The position numbers and the translations under genes were made by a program. Positions 10,951 to 22,385 of a stretch of 64,000 nucleotides of DNA are shown piece by piece; the stretch's first letter is position 1; every line of letters begins with the position of its first letter. Location: contig CM037866.1 in assembly GCA_021292105.1 (NCBI GenBank), forward strand, positions 6,977,163 through 7,041,162, written 5' to 3'. The stretch is from Anadara kagoshimensis (lineage: Eukaryota > Mollusca > Bivalvia > Arcoida > Arcidae). Below the pieces are notes generated by a model that searched no databases, was not told where the DNA came from, and saw nothing but the letters and a program-made list of their open reading frames with translations.

Positions 10951-11070
10951 TGTCATGTGCTACTTTCGTCGAATTTTTATGAAATAATATAATTCAAAAG
11001 TAGCACATGATTGTCGTGTGCTACTTTTGAATTATATTATTTCATAAAAATTCAAAAGTAGCACATGACA
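10951..11070. mobile_element. 120-bp near-perfect foldback element, copy A only
   Basis: The whole insert is an inverted repeat with arms of about 55 bases that differ by a few bases near 10967, and a short centre ('tgattgtcg'). The motif 'catgtgctacttt' appears four times in alternating orientation, so each arm is itself bounded by inverted copies. Flanking 'gaac' occurs at 10947-10950 and 11071-11074. Copy B has the uninterrupted sequence ('ttttaaagaacagtaaaac' near 37913). It would form a long hairpin in RNA or single-stranded DNA. Confidence 0.9.
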
Positions 11071-11262
11071 GAACAGTAAAACACATTTATAACGAAGCCC
11101 TGAAGACTCTATTTTTAACTTAGTTATAAACCGACTTCGTTATATATGTAGACTTATATAGAGATATGGTCGGGGACAATATTTGACTTCGTACTATCCA
11201 TGTATTCAGTTTAAAGCGCGTTCGTTATATTCATGTTTTACTGTATGATGTATGACATGGGC

Positions 11263-11540
11263 AGGGGTTTGTACCCACAACAAACCCACGATCTGCCATG
11301 CCATACCTTTGAGCCCCTAAGGCAGTTTTATGGGGGAGTTCAGTATAAAAATATACTGCATAATATCCAGTAACAGTTTGAACTTTTGGAGACAGACTAT
11401 AGTTCGTACCCACAACCTCCCACTTTATACGTTTGAGCTCCTGAGGCAGTTTTATGGGGGAGTTCAGTATATAAAATTATACTAAATAATATCCAGTAAC
11501 AGTTTGAACTTTTGGCGACAGACAATAAACTGAAAACTTG
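11263..11540. repeat. Two-unit tandem repeat (about 137 bp), copy A
   Basis: Two successive units share 'gaggcagttttatggggga', 'gttcagtata', 'ataatatccagtaacagttt' and 'gaacttttgg'. Both copies of the large duplication carry the pair, so it is older. Confidence 0.85.
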
Positions 11541-11578
11541 CCAGATTCAAAGGTTAGGTGTAATAAATATACACAGTA

Positions 11579-11781
11579 CAGACCTGTCGAATGTTTAACA
11601 CTGAGCTAACGAGAAGGAGCGAATCTCGGTTGTCAAATGGTCGAGATATCCACAGCTAGTAACCAAGAAATGAGCAGCAGCTGCAGAAGAAAGTTTCAGA
11701 GTTATAGCTCATGGGAGACGAGAAGAGCAATGGATTCGGTACTGAATCATTAGCTTCAGTGTTAAACTTTAGACAGGCCTG
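11579..11781. mobile_element. TIR MITE (CAGACCTGTC family), first of tandem pair, copy A
   Basis: A 203-bp element with inverted ends 'cagacctgtcgaatgtttaa' and 'taaactttagacaggcctg', flanked by TA on both sides. No coding capacity. A second member lies 36 bases downstream. TA flanks and short TIRs suggest a Tc1/mariner-like helper (inference). Confidence 0.87.
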
Positions 11782-11817
11782 TACGATATATACTACATTG
11801 TATATTGTAAATTACAT

Positions 11818-12023
11818 CAGTCCTGTCAAAAGTTTAACACTGAGCTAACGAAAAAAGAGTCAAATCTCAGCTGTCAAGTGACTGAGATATTGACAGCTAG
11901 TGATCATGAGATAAACAGTAGCTACAGAAAAAAGCTGTCGAGACATAGCTAATAAGGAGCCTGAGATGAGGAAGCGGTTCCGTGCAAAATCGATAGCTTG
12001 GTGTTAAACTTTAGACAGGTCTG
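11818..12023. mobile_element. TIR MITE (CAGACCTGTC family), second of tandem pair, copy A
   Basis: Ends 'cagtcctgtcaaaagtttaa' and 'taaactttagacaggtctg'. The interior aligns with the preceding element, including 'tgatcatgagataaacag' versus 'taaccaagaaatgagcag'. The pair is diverged, so it is not a recent tandem duplication. Confidence 0.85.
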
Positions 12024-12181
12024 TACGATATACTACAATCAATGGGGATAATGGATATCACATTTAATTAAACTTTTGATATAACCCCAGACACCTAAAA
12101 CCACACCACACAAAATTTCAACCAAAAACATCCTATGTATCTATAGATGAAATTTGTCAAAGCAGATCATAGGCCATAAAA

Positions 12182-12800
12182 CAAGAGGCCCAATAGGGCC
12201 TGTATTGCTCAACTGGCAGACAAGATGCCTGTCATATTGTGAAAATTTAGTCAACAAAACAATTACATATTACATGACTAGGCTTGTACATTTTCAATTT
12301 ATATCTCAAATTTGAACTAAATCGATTAATAAATAAACGTGTAATGACCATTTACAGGTTTTTGCTATTTATAGCAATGGAAACCATCTTGGATGTTGCA
12401 GGATGTTGATTTTTTCAAACTTTCATCTACTCTACCTAGGGACTTCCCAACCCAAATTTAGTTTCAACTGTCTTTGTAGTTTCCGAGAAGAAGATTTTTC
12501 ATATAATCGTTTAAATTTAGCATATTCTGCTAATTACAAGTAAATAGAAAAAGTTACTGAAAAACCCATTCCATACATTAAATGGCTAGACATCTACTTT
12601 CTAAATATCAAATTTGAACTGAATAGTTGATAAACGTGTAATGACCATTTATAGGGTTTGCAATAGTGGCCATCTTGTATGTCAGGTGGAGTCGCCTGGT
12701 TTATTCATCCTTGGGACCTTCCATTCCAAATTGGGTTCCAATTGGCAGAGTGGTTTCAGAGGAGGAGATTAAAGTTTACAGATGGACACACACTTCACCA
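12182..12800. repeat. Dispersed repeat, two diverged segments
   Basis: It starts with the palindromic 'aggcccaatagggcct', a form I remember from the starts of molluscan dispersed repeats. It then has two diverged segments, each with 'acgtgtaatgaccattta' (12342 and about 12634), 'ccatcttg' and a 'tttccgagaagaagat'/'tttcagaggaggagat' block. Large-duplication similarity ends exactly where this repeat begins. No open frame of note. Confidence 0.55.
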
Positions 12801-12835
12801 TGTTATACGCTTACAAGCTATAGTTAGTTGAGCTA

Positions 12836-13035
12836 ATTAAACAAAATTGATTTAGATTCCATGGATTTACACATGGTAATTAGGGGTTACATGCCCACCC
12901 ATGGTTTTGTGCAGTCATTTGTTGTGCTTTGAAGACTGAGTGGACACACATGCGTCATCTCATGTAACCCCTGATTACCATGTGTAAATTCATAGATTCT
13001 AAATCAAACTTTTAAAAATTTTGTTTAAATTATTA
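12836..13035. mobile_element. Foldback/TIR element of about 200 bp
   Basis: Inverted arms: 'atttacacatggtaattagg' with 'ggttacatg' on the left, and 'catgtaacccctgattacca' with 'tgtgtaaat' on the right. They extend outwards through 'gatttaga'/'tctaaatc' to 'aaacaaaatt'/'aattttgttt'. The centre is about 70 bases. No open frame. No clear target duplication was identified. Confidence 0.82.
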
Positions 13036-13926
13036 ATTATATATGCATTTAGCTACTAGCTAATTGACATTACACAAAGTCTATTTCATGTCTTATATGT
13101 AGCAAAATGTAAATACAAATTAAATACAAACATACCAGTCCAAGATCCATGTCACATTTCACAACTGCCAAGTTTCTAGTAATTGTAAAGGGTCTTGATA
13201 AATAAACTCAAGAGAACACCTCCTTCACATCAATTGAGATAGAACCTATACTGTTTATTGAATTTTTAGAATTATTTTGCAGTACCGGTATTATTCAAGA
13301 TTTATTATGAAGTATTATTTAAAAAAACTTTTCCAAAAAAAAAAAAAAAACAAAAGCTTTAAATATTGTCATGTTTTGCGTAAATATGACATTCAAATTA
13401 GATGGAAATGAAGGTGAATTTCAGGAAAGGGACAGTCAATAAACAGACAGATGACAAGTTTAGCAACATAATATGTAATGTTCGATAAAACATATAAAAA
13501 TAAAGAACTCGGAATCAACTAGAAAACTAACTTTATTGTGATACAAGATATGTATACAACATAAAAATAAAGGTACTTGAAACATTAACTGCAATATTTA
13601 TTGGCATTATGAAAAAATAAACAATTTTTTATGTGTATTTGAGAAAAATACACCTTTTAATACACCTTGTTAAGAAATTAAATGAGAAAATGAGCAAAAC
13701 TAACACTATAACATGTCAAATGAAGTATGGGCATAGTTAAACCTATTTAACATATTAAATGCCAAAATGGGCAAGTTTCAATGCCATCCATGAGGTCTTC
13801 CATACTTTCTTTCTTAACTCTTCACTGCCTTACTCTGAGCAGTGTTTGGGGTAAAACATTGTTTCTATAAGCAGTAGCTTTAAAATTTATCGCTGCTCTG
13901 GTTAGTTTTGTTTTACATTTAGAAAT
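13036..13926. other. AT-rich spacer without recognisable features
   Basis: Contains a poly-A run near 13337-13352 and scattered 'cattaaatg'/'atcaaatg' motifs that recur at 15600-17000. No gene, RNA or element terminus was recognised. Confidence 0.55.
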
Positions 13927-14977
13927 CAGGGCTCAAAATAGATTTTTGAACAGGGAGAAGTGACTTCTCCCTAAGCCAAGGTTAGGGAGAAGTTTTTAAT
14001 ATAGGGAGAAGTTTTTTGCATGCAAAATTTGGCATATTTAAAAAAAAATCAACTTTAAATTTCACAATCCTCTTACCGGAAGAGTGCAAAGAGAGTAATT
14101 ATAATTTTGAATTCCATATAAATATATTTCTTCATTATTTTTGTATTATTGTTATTGGTTTTTTTTTTTCTTTTTTTAATTATTGTTATTTGTTAATTAT
14201 ATACATGTATTGATATGATTTCAACAAAAATGTTGTTTGTAATTCAAAGACTCTTTTCCTAAATGGTCAATTAAAGCAAGAAACATATTTATTTAACAGC
14301 AATTTGGATACCGGTATAATTCAACTACAATGTAAAATTGAAAATATATATATATATATTAAAATTAAAAGGTGAAAATCTTTTGAAAAAAATATTAATT
14401 AAAAAAAATTTAAAAAATTTAAAATTGCACTAGGCCATTCTTTTGAAATAGAGTTATTCCCCTTGTGTAAACAGATGGTTCCTATAAATAGCCATTGGGA
14501 TTTTTGTTTGTCCTACTCCAATGTCTAGAGATGATTTGGCTGATTTAACATCATTCAGCTGTAAACTACTTTAATTTATGAAGAGAAACATTTTGAAATG
14601 GTCCGTTATTTTATTAAAGTTTCTTATCAAAAAACAATGTGTATTGTATGTTTACAACAAGGACTTCTGGTTTTCATCTTAATACATAAACATTGACAGA
14701 GCTGTTTTTGTAGCAGTTAATTAGGCCTTTTTCATCATGATGACCTTTAATTACTTCAATCAACAGGTTGATGAATTTATAATTATCGGATTAACACACC
14801 TGGGTATATTGGGAGGTACCTGAACCTACATATTAATGTGTGTCATGTCAGAGCCCCTCTAGGGTTAAGTAAAATTATCAAAACTTAGGCTACTAGAACT
14901 TCGCTTTTTAGGCAGTTTCAGCAAAGTTTTTGAACAGGACGAAGATATCGCCCAACTTCGCCCTATTTTGAGCCCTG
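13927..14977. mobile_element. Non-autonomous hAT-like element with CAGGGCTCAAAATAG ends
   Basis: Terminal inverted repeats 'cagggctcaaaatag' (13927-13941) and 'ctattttgagccctg' (14963-14977) enclose about 1.05 kb of AT-rich sequence. The subterminal 'gaacagggagaag' and, inverted, 'cttcgtcctgttc' extend the symmetry. CAGGG-type ends suit hAT. The flanking octamers do not match convincingly, so the superfamily is tentative. No transposase frame is visible. Confidence 0.65.
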
Positions 14978-17127
14978 AGAGATCAATAAATCCTAGGGAG
15001 GTATGGTAACTAAAATAAATTTCAATGTAATTAAATTCCTTTGGTGTTTTGTGACACACATGATTACGTTTACACATTTATTTATGGTTAAAAATTTAGA
15101 GTTTGAAGAAAAGCAGCTTCTTTAAATATGGCATGATGGAAAATAGGAAATCACATTTTTTCGGTAGCAATGTTGTTGCTGAATTCAAAAAAGAAGAAAT
15201 AAAGATTAATTCTAAAAAAATTGAACAACTGTCCTCTATTGCTAAGATGCACAAATGTAACCTAAAAAGGACAATTTAGACAATTTTATGGATTAATGTA
15301 TTTCCATGAATCGGTACAGTACCACTACATATTTTTTGTCAAACATTAAACATGTATCAACATGCATATTAAATTTTGTACAGAGTTTTCCCAGTAGTTT
15401 TGATTTGGAAGACTAGTACATGTTTTATCGTTATAGAGACATTTTTTCTATGCATACAGCATGCACGATGTCTGTGCCTTTGACATCACAAGTTGTAAAC
15501 TTAAACTACTAGCTATTTGTATTAAATGAATCAAATAAGACTATTGGTAAAACTAACTTTTAACAAATTTACTCAGAAATGGAAAAAACTACTCAGAAAA
15601 TGAAAAAACTATTTCACATATCAAATGGAAAAATAAAAAATTAAACCAATTTAACATATTAAATGAAACAAAAATTGTCAGAAGACAACATAGGTTCCCA
15701 TTGTTTTGTCATAAATAAGAAACAATTTCTGTAAATGTATTATTTTGAGATCGTAAGTAATTGTGAACAAGTACTTCATAATTCAAAGGTACTCCATTAT
15801 ATTCACTGTAATCACGAATTAGTGCAATTTGTCCTACTGCGAAAATAGCTGAAATAAGACCACCACTAAATAAAGTAAATTAGCACTATTGAGAGTCATA
15901 CTTGTAAAGAAAAGAGCCGTTTGTACAAAACTTGACATGTTTCTTGGAAGCAGTTGTGTCGCCCGACAATGCATAGTAAATTTATGCTCTGAACAAGAAA
16001 TGATCTATAAAAATCAAAGGAAATAATTCAAAACAACCAGATAGAGTTGTTGTTCTTGTGCACTGCACTTCGAGTCATTGCCAAAAACATGCATACCAAG
16101 TTTGGAGTCATTTGAACATACAACGTCAAAGTAATGCTCTGATGCGGACACGGCCGCAAGTAATCCCTGCATGTTGTCTAGTCAGGTGACACCACAAAAC
16201 GTGGTCTCCTGTTTTGTCTATATACATGCCTATAACCTAAATTCAAAATGTTTGTTAGTTGGACTTCAAATCAAAATTTTCAACCAAAACTTATCCAGAT
16301 AAGAATACAAAGGAACAACTTCTTTGACTCCATATAGGTGAAAATTAAACCTGTTCTGTTGTCTGTCTATATACACATATTTATACACTAATTTCTAAAT
16401 GTTAATCACGTTTCAATGTAAAACAAATGACAAAAATCAAATCTTTCACCCAAAACTTAACCAGATAAAATTGCAAATAAACTCTTTAACCATTAAAGAA
16501 AAATAAAACCTGGCCATAAAAACAACAATGTGTGTGTGTTGAAAAAAATACTAGTAAAAATAAATACAAAAATTAATCATTGTATTAATTCCTGTAATAT
16601 ATAGGCCCATGCTCTATAGCATTGATATTAAGGCCTGATCACGCCTGTATAATAGACTTAAACTAGGAGATTGGCATATTAACTGATACCTTAGTTCAAC
16701 CTATTAGTACACACATATGGGGCTGGCAAAGGAACACAATACATTGTTTTTTAGTGAAAATTGTAAACTTCTATCAATATAGGAGAATAACATAAAAAGT
16801 AACAAAATTTAAAAAATTATTGTTTGGTGCGCTTTTTATTTTTGAAACAAAACGGAAAGTTTAGTTACAAAAATATAAATATTAAAAAGTTATTTATGAG
16901 AACAGCTGTCTCTAAACATTAAATGAACATAGTATCTAATGTATCATAAGAAATGGCCATACTTAACCTGTTATTAGCGTGGCAAATGAGAAAATGGACA
17001 TTTTCAGCTTTAGACAAATAACACAAACTAGACTTGATGCAATCATTAAGTGAGGTTTAATTCGGCTAAAGAAATTTTTTTTATGTGTTTGTGGTAACGC
17101 TCTTAGAAAATTAGTTGGTAGCTGACA
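14978..17127. other. Repeat-poor sequence up to the assembly gap
   Basis: AT-rich. A block near 16040-16200 ('ttgttgttcttgtgcactgc' and following) resembles a dispersed molluscan repeat from memory only. Two diverged units of about 155 bases (16205-16360 and 16362-16515) share 'tgtctatatac', 'caaaactta' and 'ccagataa'. No gene was recognised. Confidence 0.5.
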
Positions 17128-18127
17128 NNNNNNNNNNNNNNNNNNNNNNNNNNNNNNNNNNNNNNNNNNNNNNNNNNNNNNNNNNNNNNNNNNNNNNNNN
17201 NNNNNNNNNNNNNNNNNNNNNNNNNNNNNNNNNNNNNNNNNNNNNNNNNNNNNNNNNNNNNNNNNNNNNNNNNNNNNNNNNNNNNNNNNNNNNNNNNNNN
17301 NNNNNNNNNNNNNNNNNNNNNNNNNNNNNNNNNNNNNNNNNNNNNNNNNNNNNNNNNNNNNNNNNNNNNNNNNNNNNNNNNNNNNNNNNNNNNNNNNNNN
17401 NNNNNNNNNNNNNNNNNNNNNNNNNNNNNNNNNNNNNNNNNNNNNNNNNNNNNNNNNNNNNNNNNNNNNNNNNNNNNNNNNNNNNNNNNNNNNNNNNNNN
17501 NNNNNNNNNNNNNNNNNNNNNNNNNNNNNNNNNNNNNNNNNNNNNNNNNNNNNNNNNNNNNNNNNNNNNNNNNNNNNNNNNNNNNNNNNNNNNNNNNNNN
17601 NNNNNNNNNNNNNNNNNNNNNNNNNNNNNNNNNNNNNNNNNNNNNNNNNNNNNNNNNNNNNNNNNNNNNNNNNNNNNNNNNNNNNNNNNNNNNNNNNNNN
17701 NNNNNNNNNNNNNNNNNNNNNNNNNNNNNNNNNNNNNNNNNNNNNNNNNNNNNNNNNNNNNNNNNNNNNNNNNNNNNNNNNNNNNNNNNNNNNNNNNNNN
17801 NNNNNNNNNNNNNNNNNNNNNNNNNNNNNNNNNNNNNNNNNNNNNNNNNNNNNNNNNNNNNNNNNNNNNNNNNNNNNNNNNNNNNNNNNNNNNNNNNNNN
17901 NNNNNNNNNNNNNNNNNNNNNNNNNNNNNNNNNNNNNNNNNNNNNNNNNNNNNNNNNNNNNNNNNNNNNNNNNNNNNNNNNNNNNNNNNNNNNNNNNNNN
18001 NNNNNNNNNNNNNNNNNNNNNNNNNNNNNNNNNNNNNNNNNNNNNNNNNNNNNNNNNNNNNNNNNNNNNNNNNNNNNNNNNNNNNNNNNNNNNNNNNNNN
18101 NNNNNNNNNNNNNNNNNNNNNNNNNNN
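17128..18127. other. Assembly gap of 1000 N
   Basis: Exactly 1000 Ns, a conventional placeholder length, so the true distance is unknown. The join lies between the two copies of the large duplication, which matters for judging whether the duplication is real. Confidence 0.99.
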
Positions 18128-18414
18128 TGAGAGAGGTATTAGAATTATATGCCCAGATTGGAAAATTGTTGCACTTACTGCAAACATTTTTAATTTTCGC
18201 GTATATTGATTTCCGCGGTATAGGAAATTTAGACATTTCTGCTTAGTTAAATTTTCTTATTTTTGAAACATGCACTATAACACAATAAGCATAATATAAT
18301 TTTCCCTCGGTACCGTATTAATTTTTGAGCAAAATAAACGACTAAGAAATAAGCAAAAATGAGTACACAGCAAAAATAAGTATGTTTACAGTATATCCAG
18401 GTGGTCAGTTCTAG

Positions 18415-18637
18415 GATGGTGGAGTGGAGTAATAGTGTTTTACATCCCAGTCAAGATTGTTTTACGTATATCAAGGCAATTCAAGGATGGCTGAGGAGTC
18501 TGAAGTGCCTACAGAATTCCTCTAACCTTTGGCAAACAAACTTACAACTTTGTCACATAAGAACCTGCTCAAGTGGGATTCAAACCCAGGTTACACGAGC
18601 CTGTGATCCATAGGCTAACCCTTTAGACCACTCAGCA
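18415..18637 (-). mobile_element. SINE family B, near full length
   Basis: On plus it starts with the tail side ('ggtggagtggagtaatagtg', 'acatcccagtcaagattg'), then a body ('ggctgaggagtctgaagtgc'), and ends in a tRNA-like head complement ('gggattcaaacccaggttac', 'taaccctttagaccactcag'). No clean target duplication was found. Confidence 0.78.
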
Positions 18638-19665
18638 GAATGGACCCCCTTCCCTTCTATCTTATGATAAATACTTAATGATTCCTAAGAATAAAACTCT
18701 AAATAATGTTTTGATGTTTGACTTTTAATAATCGAAAAATTCCCATGTTAGACATTTTAACTTATTCGGATTTGTTGATATATGTCTTCCTGAGTGGGAG
18801 GTAGGGAATAAAAAAATTGTGTACATTTTATAATTTTATTATGCATTAAATCAAAAATTTCTTATGAAGCATTACACTTTCAAAATCAATTTTTCACAGT
18901 AGAGAAAATAAATGTGTTTTTTATGGTTACTACGGTAATTACAATGCTGTTGTCATGGTTACATCCATTAGCTTCCTGGTTACATAAACCTTGGGATTTT
19001 AACTGTATTCATCAGAATGCAATGATGAAAGAGTTTAAATGATTCAGATCTGTAAACCATTATAAAAGTGAAATTGAAAAATGATTTAGAACAGAAAAAT
19101 AATTGAATTGTAAAAATAACAATTAATAAGACTCTTTAGAAATGTCATCTTTATTTTCCAACGCATTCTGTTTTTTCCATTTTCATTTAAATGGAAAGCA
19201 ACTGTTTCCAACAAGTGTAATCGACCCTACCAAGCAAAATCATTCAGGAAAAATATTGGTTATTTTTTTTATCAATCTTTTCATTCACAGCCAGCAACAA
19301 GGCTTTCCATCATTCACACGTTATAATCAACTTTTGAGAAAATCCCCAGGAAATTCGCATTTGTTGATTAATACAATAACCTGAATTAATCTTGAGAAAA
19401 CCCAATAGATCAAGAGAAATCGTAAAATTAGTTTCGACTTCTGCGGAATGGGTAATAAAGGGACCTTTAAGCTCTACAAATTTATTTCCCTTTCCAACAT
19501 ATGGGTCAATTACGGTGTATCTCTGGGGCCATGTTACGAAGTACATTACTCATAAAACCCGGGTCTTAAAAACGGTAACTGGGTCCTTGTAAATAGAAGT
19601 TAATACACACCAGGAAAATAAAATTGGATAAAGTAAATATATTTTCATGATAATATACGTAATAA
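18638..19665. other. AT-rich unique sequence
   Basis: No repeats, RNA genes or convincing exons. Two overlapping open frames of 66-80 codons on opposite strands show no recognisable protein features. Confidence 0.55.
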
Positions 19666-19669
19666 ATCA

Positions 19670-20250
19670 TAGTTTTAGAGAGCGTAAAAAAATTGGAAAA
19701 AAACACCACAGGGGAAAGAATTAGAAAAAGATAGATATCTGTCTGCAAAAAAATAGGACCCATAAGAAAAATAAATGTTTGACCTGCTGTGATTTTTAAT
19801 TTCTAGAACTGAGAACATGCGATGAAAAATAAGAATAAAAACACCAGAGTAAAAATAGAAAATGACAGATATTTGTCTGCTAAAAATTGGACCCACAAGA
19901 AAAATAAATGTTTGAAATGCTGTGTCATTTAATTTCTAGAACCGAGAACATGTGAATGTAGATAAATGGGAAAAATGGGAATCAAAAAAACACCAGACAA
20001 AAACGGAAAATGACTGATATTTGTCTGCTAAAAATGGGACCCATACAAAAATAAATGTTTGAAATGCTGTGTTTTTTAATTTGAGAACTGGGCACATGCT
20101 TATGTAGATAAGTGGAGAAAATAGGCATAAAAACACCAGACAAAAAATAGAAAATGACAGATATTTGTCTGCTAAAAATGGGACCCATAAGGGGGAAAAA
20201 AAAGTGACCTGCTGTGTCTCTTAATTTCTAGAACTTGGAACATGTCGATG
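19670..20250. repeat. Tandem repeat of about 140 bp, four units
   Basis: Each unit contains 'gatatttgtctgctaaaaa', 'gggacccataag', 'aaataaatgtttgaaatgct' and 'taatttctagaac'. The 'ggaccca' blocks at about 19757, 19888, 20037 and 20180 give steps of roughly 131, 149 and 143. Minus-strand open frames repeat the same peptide (MGPIFSRQISVIF), which is an array artefact rather than a gene. Confidence 0.87.
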
Positions 20251-20640
20251 TAGATAAACACCATTTTATCAGAGCAATTTATCTTCTTACATAAGATACA
20301 AGTGCTTTTTTTTCAAAATCATCAAAATCTTAAAATTTTAGCTTACAAAGACGACCTAAAGATGTGATCACACTTTAAAACATGAAACAGCGCTCTATCA
20401 CCACTTGTTACGGTGTTATCAGCAGTCAAACGCCACACTCCACCGAGAACCCAGCATCTACAGACAACCCCCCACCTTTTTTAAAGCTGCGAGGACCTCT
20501 ATGTTTAGATATTTTTCGCGTTTTTCCGTGCACATGTCACGCATGTTTCTTTATAGTAAATGACATTATAAATCGCTTCGTGACATGTTTATAATAACAT
20601 CAAGTACTTGTTGTAAAGTTGCAAGGAAGAGGGTCCCTGG
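20251..20640. other. Short unique stretch
   Basis: Slightly less AT-rich at 20385-20480. No gene was recognised; a 70-codon frame at 20382-20594 has no supporting feature. Confidence 0.5.
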
Positions 20641-21800
20641 AGAAAAAGTGTAGTGCGAGTTTTAGGATCTCAGTCAAGATACTTTCACTTATATCAAGGT
20701 GGTCAGTTATGGATGGTGGAGTGGAATAATGGTGTTTTACGTCCCAGTCAAGAATATTTCACTTATATCGAGACGATCAGTTATGAATGGTGGAGTAGTT
20801 GAGTAATGAAGTACATTGCATTACATGAAGCTACTTTCACTTTTATCAAGGTGGTCAGTTATGCAATGATGCAGTACAGTAATGGAGTTTTATGCCCCAG
20901 TCAAGATTCTTTCACTTATACTGAGATGGTCAGTTATGGATGGTGGAGTTAAGTAATGGAGTTTTATGCCCCAGTCAAGATTCTTTCACTTATATTGAGA
21001 TGGTCAGTTATGGATGGTGGAGTGCAGTAATGGAGTTTTATGCCCCAGTCAAGATTCTTTCACTTATATTGAGATGGTCAGTTATGGATGGTGGAGTGCA
21101 GTAATGGAGTTTTATGCCCCAGTCAAGATTCTTTCACTTACACTGAGATGGTCAATTATGGATGGTGGAGTTGAATAATGGAGTTTTATGCCCCAGTCAA
21201 TATTATTTTACTTATATCAAGGCGGTCAGTTATGCAATGATGCAGTGATGGAGTTTTACATCCCAGTCAAGATTCTTTCACTTATATCAAGGTGGCCAGT
21301 TATGGATGGTGGAGTGCAGTAATGGAGTTTTATGCCCCAGTCAAGATTCTTTCACTTATATCAAGGTGGTCAGTTATGCAATGATGCAGTGCAGAAATGG
21401 AGTTTTATGCCCCAGTCAAGATTCTTTCACTTATACCGAGATGGTCAGTTATGGATGGTGGAGTTAAGTAATGGAGTTTTATGCCCCAGTCAAGATTATT
21501 TTACTTCAATACATTAATGGTGTTTTAAATCTCAGTCAAGATTCTTTTACTTATATTGATGCAGTCAGTTACAGGATTGGTGGGATGGTGGAGTGAAGTA
21601 ATAGTGTTTTACATCCCAGTCAAGAATATTTCAATATTACCAAGGTGGTCAGTTATGGATGGTCGAGTTGAGTAACAGTTTTATGCCCCAGTCAACATTA
21701 TTTTACTTATATCAAGGTGGTCAGTTATGCAATGATGCAGTGCATTAATGGTGTTTTAAATCCCAGTCAAGATTCTTTTACTTTATATTGAGGCTGTCAG
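20641..21800. repeat. 74-bp satellite built from the SINE 3' end
   Basis: About 15 units of 'ggatggtggagt..agtaatgg', 'gttttatgccccagtcaag', 'attctttcacttata' and '(t/c)..ag(g/a)tggtcagttat'. Exact 74-base steps are seen between 'aatgga' at 20881, 20955, 21029, 21103 and 21177. The unit is the tail-proximal segment of the family A/B SINEs, repeated head to tail. A variant with 'gcaatgatgcagtg' recurs several times, indicating higher-order duplication. Confidence 0.92.
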
Positions 21801-21957
21801 TTTGTAGATGGTTGAGGAAACCGTAGTGCCATCAGCAAGATAACCGACAAACTAAAAATTAAAATCATCCCTGAATGGGATTTGAACCCAGGAAGTGAGA
21901 GGTGATGTGATTTGTAGCTGTGTGCTTTAGTCACTTGGCCACTAAGACCACTCTGGA
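21801..21957 (-). mobile_element. SINE family B head and body terminating the 74-bp satellite
   Basis: Body block 'gatggttgaggaaaccgtag' followed by a tRNA-like head complement ('gggatttgaacccaggaagt', 'gtcacttggccactaagacc'). The satellite is thus one SINE whose 3' segment has been multiplied while the head stayed single. Confidence 0.8.
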
Positions 21958-21997
21958 TAAAGAAAGATCAAAGAAATCAAGTCAATTTGTATAGGAA

Positions 21998-22385
21998 AGT
22001 GGTACATATAGTAGAGGGGAAAATCCTTTATTTCAGCTTGTCTGAAACCCACGGCAATGAGGTACTTCATGATTACCTCCCCCCCCCTCTCCTTCCTCTT
22101 TTTTTATTATCAAACTGATTTTACATGTTTCAATGTGTAAACATGAACTTATGTTATAAATCCAGTGTTTTTCTTATAGAATTTCAAGGAAAGTGGAATG
22201 TATAGTAAAATGGATAATCTTTCAATTCAGCTTGGCACATCATGCTAACTATTTTGGGGATTTATTTTTAATTTTTAATTTTTATTTTTTCCTCCAACTG
22301 ATTTTACATACCTTTCAATGTGTAAGGTGAAGAAATAACATGCAATTATGTTGTAAAACCTATGTTTTACTTACAAGAGTTACAA
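21998..22385. repeat. Two diverged tandem units of about 190 bp
   Basis: Both share 'gaaagtgg.a.atatagta', 'ggataatctttcaattcagc' (or a close form), 'caactgattttacat' and 'caatgtgtaa'. A C-run follows 'gattacct' at 22079. Not coding. Confidence 0.7.

Larger units (their letters stand above)
1..12181 (+). repeat. Large direct duplication, copy A
   Basis: Base 1 aligns with base 26532, and the match runs colinearly until 12181 (aligned with 39030). Whole stretches of more than 200 bases are identical and the rest differs by scattered substitutions and indels; overall identity was not computed. Copy A starts at the window edge, so the true left boundary may lie further left. No coding gene is seen in it, and short open frames shared by both copies carry frameshifting indels between them. 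It contains several elements missing from copy B: a hAT-like MITE, a 120-bp foldback and a (TA)n run. It is either a segmental duplication or one of two haplotypes. Confidence 0.93.

Noticed and set aside
17103-18236. Three open frames of 358-377 codons across the gap
   Set aside because: They consist almost entirely of unknown bases from the 1000-N gap.
19675-20188. Minus-strand frames repeating MGPIFSRQISVIF
   Set aside because: The repeated peptide is the translation of a non-coding 140-bp tandem repeat.
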